Below, piece by piece: positions 16,754-26,055 of a DNA stretch of 64,000 nucleotides. The notes under the pieces were generated by a model. It saw only the letters and a program-made list of their open reading frames with translations. It was not told where the DNA came from and did not search any database. Source of the stretch: Burkholderiaceae bacterium (GTDB taxonomy: Bacteria; Pseudomonadota; Gammaproteobacteria; Burkholderiales; Burkholderiaceae_C); NCBI GenBank assembly GCA_913776825.1, contig CAJYPV010000021.1:62001-126000 (forward strand), written 5' to 3'. Numbering within the stretch: the stretch's first letter is position 1; every line of letters starts with the position of its first letter. A program made the position numbers and the translations under genes.

Positions 16754-18157
16754 ATGAGCTTTCAACAAGGCCTCTCCGGACTGAACGCCTCCAGCAAAAG
16801 CCTGGAAGTGATCGGACACAACATCGCCAATGCCCAGACCTACGGCGCGAAGTCCTCGCGCGCGGAGTTCGCGGACATGTATGCCACCGCGCTGAACGGC
16901 GCCGGCACCAACCAGATCGGCATCGGCGTGCAGATCCAGGCGGTGGCCCAGCAGTTCACCCAGGGCAGCATCACCGTCACCGAGAACCCGATGGATCTGG
17001 CCATCAACGGCAATGGCTTCTTCCAGGTCAGCGACGGCAAGAGCCCCACGCTCTATTCCCGCAATGGCCAGTTCAAGGTCGACAAGGACGGCTTCATCGT
17101 CAACAACGACCAGCTCAAGCTGCTGGGCTATCCCGCCGATGCGAACGGCGTGATCCAGCCCGGCCTGGCCCAGCCGCTGAAGCTGCCCACCGGTGGCATC
17201 GATCCCAAGCAGACCGGCGACATCGCGATGGAGTTCACCCTGGACTCCCGCGCCCCCGCCACGGCGGCATATGACCTGACCGATCCGGCCGATCCGAACT
17301 CGGCCAAGATCGACAAGCTGGGCATCACCCTCAAGGATCCGAAGACCTACAACAACGCCACCTCGATGACGGTGTATGACGCCAAGGGTCAGCCGGTCGC
17401 GGTGACGATGTACTACCAGCGCGCCAACAACGACGATGCCAACGGCAACACCGTCTGGAACGTGTACGTCACCGCCAACGGCAGCGCGGTGCAGTACGAC
17501 GCGCAAGGCAACCCGATCGAGACCAGCGACGGCACGCCCAGCGGCGACCCGCTGACCCCGTTCACCCAGGTCACCTTCCTGCCGACGGGCGGCAAGCCGG
17601 TCTCGCCCGGCCCGAGCGAATTCCTGAACCTCAAGATTCCCGCCGGCGTGAATTCCCAAGGCGCGCCGACCCTGTCGATCCCGCCTCCGCCGGCCGATCT
17701 GTCGGATCCGTCGGTCCAGGGCATCTCGCTGGACATCCGGAATGCCACGGAAAACGGCTCCAACTTCGCCGTCACCGACCTGACCCAGGACGGCTACGCG
17801 CCGGGTCAGCTGGTGGGCATCAAGCTGGAGGACAACGGCATCGTCACCGCCCGCTATTCCAACGGCGAATCCAAGCCGGCGGGTCAGGTGGAGCTGGCCA
17901 ACTTCCGCAATCCGCAGGGCCTGCAGCCGCTCGGCGGCAACATGTGGGCGCGCAGCAATGCGTCGGGCTCGCCGGTGGTCGGCGTGCCGGGCGACGGCAA
18001 CCTGGGGTCGCTCAATCCCGGCTCGCTGGAAGAGTCGAATGTGGACCTGACCTCCGAGCTGGTGAACATGGTCACCACCCAGCGCGTCTATCAGGCCAAT
18101 GCCCAGACCATCAAGACCCAGGATCAGGTGCTGCAGACCCTGGTCAACCTGCGCTGA
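16754..18157 (+). CDS. flgE: Flagellar hook protein FlgE
   Basis: FlgE is the hook subunit, the universal joint between rod and filament. The 467-residue product has the N-terminal flg_bb_rod motif (GLNASSKSLEVIGHNIANAQ), the central MDLAINGNGFFQVSDG segment common to hook-basal proteins, and a variable outer domain. It ends with SNVDLTSELVNMVTTQRVYQ and KTQDQVLQTLVNLR. The length is a little above E. coli FlgE (402 aa), the extra residues lying in the surface-exposed D2 domain (about 190-340). The ATG is preceded by AAGGA. Confidence 0.96.
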   Translation: MSFQQGLSGLNASSKSLEVIGHNIANAQTYGAKSSRAEFADMYATALNGAGTNQIGIGVQIQAVAQQFTQGSITVTENPMDLAINGNGFFQVSDGKSPTLYSRNGQFKVDKDGFIVNNDQLKLLGYPADANGVIQPGLAQPLKLPTGGIDPKQTGDIAMEFTLDSRAPATAAYDLTDPADPNSAKIDKLGITLKDPKTYNNATSMTVYDAKGQPVAVTMYYQRANNDDANGNTVWNVYVTANGSAVQYDAQGNPIETSDGTPSGDPLTPFTQVTFLPTGGKPVSPGPSEFLNLKIPAGVNSQGAPTLSIPPPPADLSDPSVQGISLDIRNATENGSNFAVTDLTQDGYAPGQLVGIKLEDNGIVTARYSNGESKPAGQVELANFRNPQGLQPLGGNMWARSNASGSPVVGVPGDGNLGSLNPGSLEESNVDLTSELVNMVTTQRVYQANAQTIKTQDQVLQTLVNLR

Positions 18158-18182
18158 TCGCGCGCATTGAGGAGGCCCGGCC

Positions 18183-18911
18183 ATGGACCGCATGATCTAT
18201 CTGTCGATGAGCGGCGCGCAGGCGGCGATGTCACGTCAGGATGTCCTGTCCAACAACCTGGCCAATGCGTCGACCAACGGCTTCCGGGCCGAACTGCAGG
18301 CCTTTCGCTCGGTGCCGATCCGCGGCGAAGGCGCGTCCACCCGCGCCTTCGCGCTGGAGACCACCACCGGCCACGACCTCGCGCCCGGTCCGATCCAGAC
18401 CACGGACCGCAACCTGGATGTCGCCATGAAGGGGCGCTCCTGGATGGCGGTGCAGGCCCTGGACGGGACCGAGGCCTACACCCGCGCCGGCTCGCTCGAT
18501 GTCGATCAGGACGGCGTGCTGCGCATGCGCAATGGGCTGCAGGTGCTGGGCGACGGCGGCGCGATCACCGTGCCGCCGAATTCCACCGTCGAAATCGGCG
18601 ATGACGGCACCGTCGTCGCCAAGAGCGGCAACCAGCGCCCGGTCAACATCGGCCGCATCAAGCTGGTCACCGAGGACGGCCGCTTCACCCGCCGCGACGA
18701 CGGCCTGTTCACCGCCGCCGGTGGCGATCCGCTGCCGGCCGATCCGGCCGCCCGGCTGAAGTCCGGCGCGCTGGAAGGCTCCAACGTGAGCCCGGTGGAA
18801 ACCATGGTCGGCATGATCGCCGCCGCCCGACAGTTCGAACAGCAAATGAAGTTGCTGTCGATCGCCCAGACCCACGGACAGGCCGCCTCCAAGCTGCTGT
18901 CCGACAACTGA
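18183..18911 (+). CDS. flgF: Flagellar basal-body rod protein FlgF
   Basis: FlgF is a proximal rod subunit. The 242-residue product starts [20 protein letters not shown], a typical FlgF start, with [20 protein letters not shown] as its rod motif. It contains [16 protein letters not shown], the FlgE/F/G-like core, and ends [27 protein letters not shown] lies upstream of the ATG. It lies 25 bp after flgE and 31 bp before flgG. Confidence 0.95.
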   Translation: MDRMIYLSMSGAQAAMSRQDVLSNNLANASTNGFRAELQAFRSVPIRGEGASTRAFALETTTGHDLAPGPIQTTDRNLDVAMKGRSWMAVQALDGTEAYTRAGSLDVDQDGVLRMRNGLQVLGDGGAITVPPNSTVEIGDDGTVVAKSGNQRPVNIGRIKLVTEDGRFTRRDDGLFTAAGGDPLPADPAARLKSGALEGSNVSPVETMVGMIAAARQFEQQMKLLSIAQTHGQAASKLLSDN

Positions 18912-18942
18912 CGCCCCGCCCGGCCTCAATCAGGAGTACCCG

Positions 18943-19725
18943 ATGCTTCGTTCCCTCTGGACCGCCAAGACCGGCATGGAGACCCAGCAGACCCAGCTGG
19001 ACGTCATCTCCCACAACCTGGCCAACGTCTCGACCAACGGCTTCAAGAAGTCGCATGCGGTGTTCGAGGATCTGATGTATCAGACCCTGCGTCAGCCGGG
19101 CGCCAACAACACCGAGCAGACCACCCTGCCCACCGGCCTGCAGATCGGCCTGGGCGCACGGGCGGTCGCGACCTCGCGCAGCCATTCGCAGGGCAGCCTG
19201 CAGCAGACTTCCAACTATCTGGACGTGGCGGTCAAGGGCAACGGCTTCTTCCAGATCCAGATGACCGACGGCACCACCGCCTACACCCGCGACGGCAGCT
19301 TCCAGCTCGACGCGAACGGCCAGCTGGTGACCAACAACGGCCTGACGGTGCTGCCGGGCATCATCGTGCCGGCGGATGCGAAGTCCCTGACCATCGGCGC
19401 CGACGGCACGGTCAGCGTCACCACTGCCGGCAACACCGCGCCGACGACGCTGGGCCAGCTCCAGCTCGCCAACTTCATCAACCCGCCGGGGCTGGAGTCG
19501 CTGGGCGGCAATCTGTATGCGGAAAGCGTCGCCTCCGGCACGCCGCAGACCGGCGCCCCCGGCACCAACAGCCTGGGCACGGTGCAGCAGGGCTTTGTCG
19601 AAACCTCCAACGTCAATGTGGTGGAGGAGCTGGTGCAGATGATCCAGACCCAGCGCGCCTACGAGATGAACTCCAAGGCCATCCAGACCACCGACCAGAT
19701 GCTGCAGAAGCTGTCGCAGATCTGA
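18943..19725 (+). CDS. flgG: Flagellar basal-body distal rod protein FlgG
   Basis: FlgG builds the distal rod that crosses the periplasm through the P and L rings. The 260-residue product has the exact family length and the canonical sequence [20 protein letters not shown] at the start. [25 protein letters not shown] then gives the distal-rod-specific insertion region. The C-terminus has [20 protein letters not shown] and [17 protein letters not shown]. This is one of the most conserved flagellar genes and the call is secure. A 133-bp spacer precedes flgH, the longest gap inside the cluster. Confidence 0.97.
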   Translation: MLRSLWTAKTGMETQQTQLDVISHNLANVSTNGFKKSHAVFEDLMYQTLRQPGANNTEQTTLPTGLQIGLGARAVATSRSHSQGSLQQTSNYLDVAVKGNGFFQIQMTDGTTAYTRDGSFQLDANGQLVTNNGLTVLPGIIVPADAKSLTIGADGTVSVTTAGNTAPTTLGQLQLANFINPPGLESLGGNLYAESVASGTPQTGAPGTNSLGTVQQGFVETSNVNVVEELVQMIQTQRAYEMNSKAIQTTDQMLQKLSQI

Positions 19726-19858
19726 ACGATCTGAGATTCAAGAGATCCGAACCCCCTGAGCGCGGCCGATCGGCGCGCGCTCCCGGCCGGCCTCGCGCGG
19801 CGCACCGATGTCGGTGCGGCGGCCGGCACCCGAATCGCCGCGATTGAAGGAGTTGTCC

Positions 19859-20659
19859 ATGTCATCGCCCCGTTCCCTGTTCTCTCTGGTGGCTGCTTCG
19901 GCGGCGATCGATGCCGTCCCGCCCGCGCCGACCGTGCCCAAGGCCCGGCTGGCGGACACCGTCCGCCACATCGCTCGCGCGGCCCTGCGGCTGAGCGTCG
20001 TGCCCGGTGCGGCCCTGCTGATGAGCGCCTGTGCGCCGCTGTATCCGCAGCCGCATGTGGACATGCAACCCGCCCCGGTGGTGAAGATGCCGGAGCCGAT
20101 CCCGGCCTCCGCCAACAACGGCGCGATCTACCAGAACACGAACTACCGGCCGCTGTTCGAGGATCACCGCGCGCGGCTGGTCGGCGACATCGTCACCGTG
20201 CAGATCACCGAAAAGGTCAGCGCCACCCAGAAGTCCAGCTCGGAGCTGAACAAGACCGGCGCCATCGGCGCCTCGGTCAGCGCGATTCCGGGCATCGGCC
20301 CGAGCTCCTTCGCGGCGGGACGGGCCGAACTGACAGGGTCGTCGTCCAACAAGAACACCGGCAAGGGCACCAACGAGAACAGCAATGACTTCTCCGGCAC
20401 CATCACCGCGGTGGTCACCGGCGTGCTGCCCAACGGGCATCTGCTGATCTCGGGCGAGAAGCAGGTCGGCGTGAACCAGAACGTCGACGTGCTGCGCTTC
20501 TACGGCCAGGTGGATCCGCAATCCATCCGCACCGGCAACACGGTCGCCTCGACCGCCATTGCCAATGTGCGGGTCGAGCAGCGCGGTCGCGGCGCCACGG
20601 CCGACGCGCATGGAATTGGCTGGCTATCCCGCTTCTTCTTGAACCTTTCGCCGATTTAA
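19859..20659 (+). CDS. flgH: Flagellar L-ring protein FlgH (outer-membrane lipoprotein)
   Basis: FlgH is the lipoprotein that forms the L-ring bushing in the outer membrane. The 266-residue product has a lipobox LMSAC with the lipid-accepting cysteine at residue 58. It then shows the L-ring core: GAIYQNTNYRPLFEDHRARL, VGDIVTVQITEKVSATQKSS, FSGTITAVVTGVLPNGHLL and the C-terminal GIGWLSRFFLNLSPI. The ATG at 19859 has AAGGAG 6 nt upstream. A cysteine at 58 is far from the start for a lipoprotein (usually about 20), so either the leader is extended or an internal start near residue 45 is used. Confidence 0.93.
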   Translation: MSSPRSLFSLVAASAAIDAVPPAPTVPKARLADTVRHIARAALRLSVVPGAALLMSACAPLYPQPHVDMQPAPVVKMPEPIPASANNGAIYQNTNYRPLFEDHRARLVGDIVTVQITEKVSATQKSSSELNKTGAIGASVSAIPGIGPSSFAAGRAELTGSSSNKNTGKGTNENSNDFSGTITAVVTGVLPNGHLLISGEKQVGVNQNVDVLRFYGQVDPQSIRTGNTVASTAIANVRVEQRGRGATADAHGIGWLSRFFLNLSPI

Positions 20660-20705
20660 GTTTCCCCACAATCGGTCACACGAGTCTGCCAACCGTGTGA
20701 CCGAG

Positions 20706-21860
20706 ATGTACCCCAACACCACTCCCCTCTTCCTCAGCCGCTCCCTCCGCTCTGCCCGCCATCTGGCGGCCGGCCTCCTGAGCCTGATCGCGCTGTTGTC
20801 CGTGGCCACCCCGGCCGAGGCGACCCGCATCAAGGAAGTCGCGGCGGTCCAGGGCGTACGTTCCAACCCGCTGACCGGCTACGGCCTGGTGGTGGGCCTG
20901 GACGGCACCGGCGACCAGACCACCCAGGCGCCCTTCACCGGTCAGAGCATGACCGCGATGCTGCAGCAGTTCGGCGTGCTGCTGCCGCCCGGCGTGACCA
21001 TGCAGCCCCGCAATGTGGCGGCGGTCATGATCACCACCTCCCTGCCCCCCTTCGCCCAGCCGGGCCAGCCGCTGGACATCGTCGTGTCCTCGATGGGCAA
21101 TGCCAAGAGCCTGCGCGGCGGCACCCTGATCGCCACGCCGCTGCGGGGCGCGGATGGTCAGGTGTATGCGATTGCCCAGGGCAATGTGGTGGTCGGCGGC
21201 GCAGGTGCGTCGCAGGGCGGCTCCAAGGTCCAGATCAACCACCTGAGCGCGGGCCGCGTGCCCGGCGGCGCGCTGGTCGAGCGCAGCGTGCCCACGCCGC
21301 TGCAGCAGAACGAATATCTCCAGCTGGACCTGAATGCCTCGGACTTCGGCACCGCCCGCGCGGTGGCCAAGGCCATCAACAAGGCCAAGGGCGAAGGCAC
21401 CGCGATTCCGCTGGACGGCCGCGTGGTGAAGGTGCGGGCACCGCTCGCGCCGGATGCGCGGGTCGCCTTCCTGGCCGACATGGAGAACCTCAACATCGAT
21501 CTGGAAACCCCGGCCGCGCGGGTCGTCATCAATGCGCGCACCGGCTCCATCGTGATGAACCAGGCGGTCACGCTGCTGCCCTGCGCGGTCGCGCACGGCA
21601 ATCTGGCGGTGACGATCTCCAGCACGCCGCAGGTCAGCCAGCCGAATGCCTTGTCCGGCGGCCAGACCACCGTCACCGAGAAGACCGACATCTCGATCAA
21701 GCAGGACCCTGGTTCGCTGATCCAGATGCCGGCCGGCACCAAGCTCAACGATGTGGTGAAGGCGCTCAATTCGCTGGGCGCCACGCCTCAAGACCTGCTC
21801 GCGATTCTTCAGGCCATGAAGAGCGCCGGCGCCCTGAATGCCGAGCTGGAGGTGATCTGA
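20706..21860 (+). CDS. flgI: Flagellar P-ring protein FlgI
   Basis: FlgI forms the periplasmic P-ring around the distal rod. The product (384 residues from this ATG, 387 from an in-frame GTG at 20697) has a signal peptide with hydrophobic core LAAGLLSLIALLSVAT and probable cleavage after AEA. The conserved mature start TRIKEVAAVQGVRSNPLTGYG follows, then GLVVGLDGTGDQTTQAPFTG. Other family segments include VVVSSMGNAKSLRGGTL-like residues and the C-terminal LNDVVKALNSLGATPQDLLA. Neither start has a strong ribosome binding site. flgJ follows after one base. Confidence 0.95.
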   Translation: MYPNTTPLFLSRSLRSARHLAAGLLSLIALLSVATPAEATRIKEVAAVQGVRSNPLTGYGLVVGLDGTGDQTTQAPFTGQSMTAMLQQFGVLLPPGVTMQPRNVAAVMITTSLPPFAQPGQPLDIVVSSMGNAKSLRGGTLIATPLRGADGQVYAIAQGNVVVGGAGASQGGSKVQINHLSAGRVPGGALVERSVPTPLQQNEYLQLDLNASDFGTARAVAKAINKAKGEGTAIPLDGRVVKVRAPLAPDARVAFLADMENLNIDLETPAARVVINARTGSIVMNQAVTLLPCAVAHGNLAVTISSTPQVSQPNALSGGQTTVTEKTDISIKQDPGSLIQMPAGTKLNDVVKALNSLGATPQDLLAILQAMKSAGALNAELEVI

Positions 21861-21861
21861 C

Positions 21862-22743
21862 ATGGCACTCTCGACCCCTTTGAGCCACGCGCTGGGCACT
21901 GGCGGCCTGAGCAGCGATTCGCGCTCCATCGATCAGCTGAAATCGGTCGCCAACCGCGATCCGAAGGCCGCGGTCAAGGAGACCGCCAAGCAGTTCGAAG
22001 CCCTCTTCATGCAGGAGGTGATGAAGAGCATGCGCCAGGCGACGATAAGCTCCGGCATGATGGAAAACTCCGCCACCCAGCTGGGCGGCGAGATGCTGGA
22101 CCAGCAATACGCCAGCAAGATGACCGGGCTGCCGGGTGGGCTGTCGCAGGCGATCGAGCGCCATCTGCAGCGCCAGCTCGGCGTCAAGGACGGCGAGCTG
22201 CCCAGCGCCAAGAGCGCCACCACCGTCCCGCAGTTGCCGCCGCTGGCCACCAAGAATGTGCAGCCGCATGTGCAGAGCTTCATCCTCAAGCACGACGGCG
22301 CGGCCAAGGCGGCCGAAGCTGCCACCGGCATCCCGGCCAGCTTCATGATCGCCCAGGCGGCGCATGAATCGGGTTGGGGCAAGCGCGAGATCCTCAACAA
22401 GGACGGCAGCAGCAGCCACAACATCTTCGGCATCAAGGCCGGCTCGAACTGGAACGGCCCGGTTGCGGAAGTGCAGACCACCGAATATGTGGATGGCAAG
22501 GCCGTCAAGGTCACCGCCAAGTTCCGCGCCTATGCCAGCCATGAAGAAGCCTTCAAGGACTACGCCAAGCTGATCAGCGGCAATGACCGCTATCGGGATG
22601 TCGTCGCCAAGGCCAACACCGGCAGCGCGGAAGGTTTCGCCAAGGGCCTGCAGAAGGCCGGCTATGCCACCGACCCGGACTACGCCACCAAGCTGGCCCG
22701 CACCATCAACACGACCATGCGCGTTCAACGCGCCATGGCGTGA
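21862..22743 (+). CDS. flgJ: Flagellar rod assembly protein / muramidase FlgJ
   Basis: FlgJ caps the growing rod and opens the peptidoglycan for it. The 293-residue protein has both domains of the dual-type FlgJ of beta- and gammaproteobacteria. An N-terminal rod-binding domain (about 25-110) contains KQFEALFMQEVMKSMRQATI and GGEMLDQQYASKM. A C-terminal GH73 glucosaminidase domain (about 140-290) has the catalytic glutamate E169 in QAAHESGWGKREI and the NIFGIKAGSNWNG segment. It starts one base after the flgI stop and is separated from flgK by 35 bp. Confidence 0.96.
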   Translation: MALSTPLSHALGTGGLSSDSRSIDQLKSVANRDPKAAVKETAKQFEALFMQEVMKSMRQATISSGMMENSATQLGGEMLDQQYASKMTGLPGGLSQAIERHLQRQLGVKDGELPSAKSATTVPQLPPLATKNVQPHVQSFILKHDGAAKAAEAATGIPASFMIAQAAHESGWGKREILNKDGSSSHNIFGIKAGSNWNGPVAEVQTTEYVDGKAVKVTAKFRAYASHEEAFKDYAKLISGNDRYRDVVAKANTGSAEGFAKGLQKAGYATDPDYATKLARTINTTMRVQRAMA

Positions 22744-22778
22744 GCGGCCGCCGCTGAACCAGGATCGAGGAACGGACC

Positions 22779-24758
22779 ATGGGAACTTCCGCTCTGCTGT
22801 CGCTCGGCATGCGCGCCATGTTCGCCAATCAGGCGGCATTGCAGACGGTCGGCCAGAACATCGCCAATGCCAACGTCGCGGGCTATTCGCGACAGCAGGT
22901 GGTGCTCACCACGCCGGAAGGGCAGTTCACCGGCGCCGGCTATTTCGGCAAGGGCGTCAATGTGCAGACCGTCACCCGGTCGCACAACGAGTTCCTCACC
23001 CGCGAAGCCGCCGCCGCCAAGTCGCAGGCCTTCATGGACACCGCCATGCAGGCCCAGCTGGCGCAGCTGGAAAAGGTCTTCCCCACCGGCGAGGACGGCC
23101 TGGGCCAGGCCACCAATGATTTCCTGAACGCGATGGTCGATGTGACCAGCCGCCCGTCCGATCCCTCGGCCCGTCAGGTGGTGCTGGGCAAGGCGCAGGA
23201 GCTGGCGGCGCGATTCCAGAATGCCGGCCAGCAACTGGCCGACCTGCAGGCGGGCGTGGTGAGCGACCTCTCCGCCGACGTCAAGATCGTCAATGAGCTG
23301 GCCAAGCAGATCGCCGCGGCCAATGACCAGATCGCCCGTTCCGCCGGCACCAGCCACACGCCCAACGACCTGCTGGACAAGCGCGATCAGCTGATCTCGC
23401 AGCTCAGCCAGTATGTGCAGGTGAGCACGGTGGAAAGCAGCCGCGATGGCTCGGTCGGCGTGTTCATCGGCGGCGGCCAGCGGCTGGTGCTGGGCGCGCA
23501 GGCGGAGCAATTGGTCGTCACCGCCGATCCGTATGACGGCGCGCGGGCGCAGCTCTCGGTGACCGAGGCCAACGGCAATCGGGTGCTGGACGACAGCACC
23601 CTCACCGGCGGCTCGCTGACCGCGCTGCTGCGCTACCAGAACACCCATCTGCAGGATGCCCGCAACCTGCTGGGCCAGATGGCCACCTCGCTGGCCACCC
23701 GCGTCAATGAGCAGCAGGCGCTCGGCGTGGATCTGAAGGCCCAGGCGGGTGGACCGCTGTTCACCCTGGCGCCGCCGACCACGCTGCCGGCCAGCACCAA
23801 CAAGGGCGATGCCAAGCTCAGCGCGACCATCACCAACGGCGCGATGGTGCCGGCGCTGTCCTTCGTGATCAGCGCCGATCCGAGCGGCACGCCGGACAGC
23901 TACCAGGTCACGGTGCGCCCCAGCGGCACGCCGACGACGATGAACAAGGACCAGATCGAGAAGGCCTACGGCATCAGCCTCTCGATGACCGGCACCATGC
24001 AGCAGGGCGACAGCTTCCTGCTCGAGCCGGTGGCCGGCGCCTCCGCCAGCTTCAAGCGCGCGCTGGACGATCCCGCCGGCCTGGCCGCCGCCGCGCCGAT
24101 CGTCGGCACGGCCAATGTCAACAACAAGGGCACGGCCACGATCGATTCGCTCTACGCGGTCAACAAGAACTTCGACAAGAGCAAGCAGCCCGCGACCATC
24201 CAGTTCGGCGCGGTGAATCCGGCCGACCAGAGCATCAGCTACACCATCACCCTGGCCGACAACAGCTCCTACACCGGCAGCTGGAAAGCGGGCGGCACGA
24301 TCGGCAACGACCCGGCCAACGGCATCGATCTCGGCTTCGAGCTGCGCTTGAACGGCGCACCCCGCGAGGGCGACACCATCGCCACGCAGGTCTCGGATGC
24401 GGTCGTCTCCACCAACAACGGCAATGCCAAGGCGTTTCTCGCGCTGCAGACCGACACCTTCGTCGGCAAGCAGTTGCAGGCCGATGGCACGCTCTCGCGC
24501 GGTCAGACCGTCACCGAGGCCTATGCCGCCGCCATGGCCGACATCGGCTCACGGGTGCAGGGCGCGCAATACCTGGCGCAGGTGTCGACCTCGGTGGCCA
24601 GCGATGCCGAGGCCACCCGCGCCGGTCAGGCGGGCGTCAACCTGGACGAGGAAGCGGCCCGCCTGATGCAGTTCCAGCAGAGCTACCAGGCAGCGGCCAA
24701 GGTGCTGCAGACCGCCCAGAACATCTTCGACGAACTGCTGAGCATCGTGCAGCGCTGA
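22779..24758 (+). CDS. flgK: Flagellar hook-associated protein FlgK (HAP1)
   Basis: FlgK is the first hook-filament junction protein. The 659-residue product begins SLGMRAMFANQAALQTVGQN with the NIANANVAGYSRQQVVLTTP motif, and ends with GVNLDEEAARLMQFQQSYQA and the AKVLQTAQNIFDELLSIV helix, all typical of HAP1. The central variable domain is extended relative to E. coli FlgK (547 aa), with about 100 extra residues in the exposed Ser/Thr/Gly-rich part (about 330-520). FlgN, encoded at the other end of the locus, should be its export chaperone. AGGAACGGACC precedes the ATG. Confidence 0.95.
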   Translation: MGTSALLSLGMRAMFANQAALQTVGQNIANANVAGYSRQQVVLTTPEGQFTGAGYFGKGVNVQTVTRSHNEFLTREAAAAKSQAFMDTAMQAQLAQLEKVFPTGEDGLGQATNDFLNAMVDVTSRPSDPSARQVVLGKAQELAARFQNAGQQLADLQAGVVSDLSADVKIVNELAKQIAAANDQIARSAGTSHTPNDLLDKRDQLISQLSQYVQVSTVESSRDGSVGVFIGGGQRLVLGAQAEQLVVTADPYDGARAQLSVTEANGNRVLDDSTLTGGSLTALLRYQNTHLQDARNLLGQMATSLATRVNEQQALGVDLKAQAGGPLFTLAPPTTLPASTNKGDAKLSATITNGAMVPALSFVISADPSGTPDSYQVTVRPSGTPTTMNKDQIEKAYGISLSMTGTMQQGDSFLLEPVAGASASFKRALDDPAGLAAAAPIVGTANVNNKGTATIDSLYAVNKNFDKSKQPATIQFGAVNPADQSISYTITLADNSSYTGSWKAGGTIGNDPANGIDLGFELRLNGAPREGDTIATQVSDAVVSTNNGNAKAFLALQTDTFVGKQLQADGTLSRGQTVTEAYAAAMADIGSRVQGAQYLAQVSTSVASDAEATRAGQAGVNLDEEAARLMQFQQSYQAAAKVLQTAQNIFDELLSIVQR

Positions 24759-24794
24759 CGCGCCGCGATGACCTGACGACCGGAAGGAACCCCC

Positions 24795-26042
24795 ATGCGC
24801 CTGTCTACCGCCAACATGTTCGAGGCCAGCATCTCGACCCTGCAACGCCGCCAGGAGGAAATGCAGTCCGCGCAGGAGCGACTGACCTCCGGCAAGCGCA
24901 TCCAGCGCGCCAGCGACGACCCGACCGGCGCCGCACGCGCCGAACGGGCCCGCACCACCATCGGACAGGTCGACGCCAGCAAGCGGGCGCTGGAAGCCAG
25001 CCGCAACAGCATGACCCTGGCCGAGAGCGCGCTGGGCGATGCCAACGAGCTGCTGCAGCAGATCCGCGAATCGCTGGTCGCGGCGGGCAATGCCAGCTAC
25101 AGCGACCCCGAGCGCAAAGGTCTGGCCACCAAGATCCAGGGCCTGCGCGACCAGTTGCTGGCCATCGCCAATCGCGGTGACGGCGCCGGCGGCTATCTCT
25201 TCTCCGGCCAGGGCGCTGCGGGCACGCCCTTCCTGGACAACCCGGTGCAACGCGATGCGGCCGGCAACCGGATCGGTGGTGGCGTCGGCTTCGACGGCAT
25301 CTCCGGCTCGGTCAGCACCGGCAACCTGGAAAACTATCCGCTCAGCGTCGATGGCCGGCTGGCCTGGGAGCAGGCCCGCAGCGGCAACGGCACCTTCGAG
25401 ACCGGCGCCGCGCCGAATGTGCTGACCGGCGCCTCGGCAGCCGGCTGGATCGACACCGGCCGGGTCACCGATCCGACCGCCGTCACCGGCGATACCTATG
25501 CCATCGTCATCAGCGGCACCGCGCCGGCGCAGACCTACACCGTCTTCAACGAAAGCCAGGGCCATGTCCCGGTCGCCAGCGACAACTACGCGCCCGGCAA
25601 TGCGATCAAGTTCGACGGCCTGTCGATGACCGTCGGCGGCAGCCCGGTCGATGGGGATGCGTTCTCGGTCAAGCCGTCGACCGCCGACCTGAAGCTGTTC
25701 GAAGTGCTGGATCGCACCATTGAATCGCTCAAGGTGGAGGGCCGCACCGGCAGCGAGATCACCCAGGCCAACCTGATCAATCTCCGGGATCTCGACGCGG
25801 TCAGCGGCAACCTGTCCAATGTCCGCAGCCAGGTCGGCGAACAGATGAACAACCTCGACGGCTCGGAAAACCGACTCGCTTCTCTGAAGGTTTACAACCA
25901 GGCTGAGCAATCTGCCGCAGAGGACCTCGACATGACACAGGGCATTTCGGACTTCCAGAACCAACAGACGGGCTACGATGCGGCGCTGAAGACCTACGCC
26001 ATGGTGCAGCGCATGTCGCTGTTCCAGTACATCAACTCTTGA
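24795..26042 (+). CDS. flgL: Flagellar hook-associated protein FlgL (HAP3)
   Basis: FlgL is the second junction protein, linking FlgK to flagellin. The 415-residue product has the flagellin-like N-terminal helix (MRLSTANMFEASISTLQRRQ) and the RLTSGKRIQRASDDPTGAAR motif. The C-terminal flagellin-like helix (GSENRLASLKVYNQ, then AEDLDMTQGISDFQNQQTGY) ends at FQYINS. It is longer than E. coli FlgL (317 aa) owing to a central insertion (about 150-290). AAGGAAC lies 7 nt upstream of the ATG. It is the last classical flg gene here; the HDOD gene starts only 13 bp later. Confidence 0.95.
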   Translation: MRLSTANMFEASISTLQRRQEEMQSAQERLTSGKRIQRASDDPTGAARAERARTTIGQVDASKRALEASRNSMTLAESALGDANELLQQIRESLVAAGNASYSDPERKGLATKIQGLRDQLLAIANRGDGAGGYLFSGQGAAGTPFLDNPVQRDAAGNRIGGGVGFDGISGSVSTGNLENYPLSVDGRLAWEQARSGNGTFETGAAPNVLTGASAAGWIDTGRVTDPTAVTGDTYAIVISGTAPAQTYTVFNESQGHVPVASDNYAPGNAIKFDGLSMTVGGSPVDGDAFSVKPSTADLKLFEVLDRTIESLKVEGRTGSEITQANLINLRDLDAVSGNLSNVRSQVGEQMNNLDGSENRLASLKVYNQAEQSAAEDLDMTQGISDFQNQQTGYDAALKTYAMVQRMSLFQYINS

Positions 26043-26055
26043 AGCCGCCACCCGC

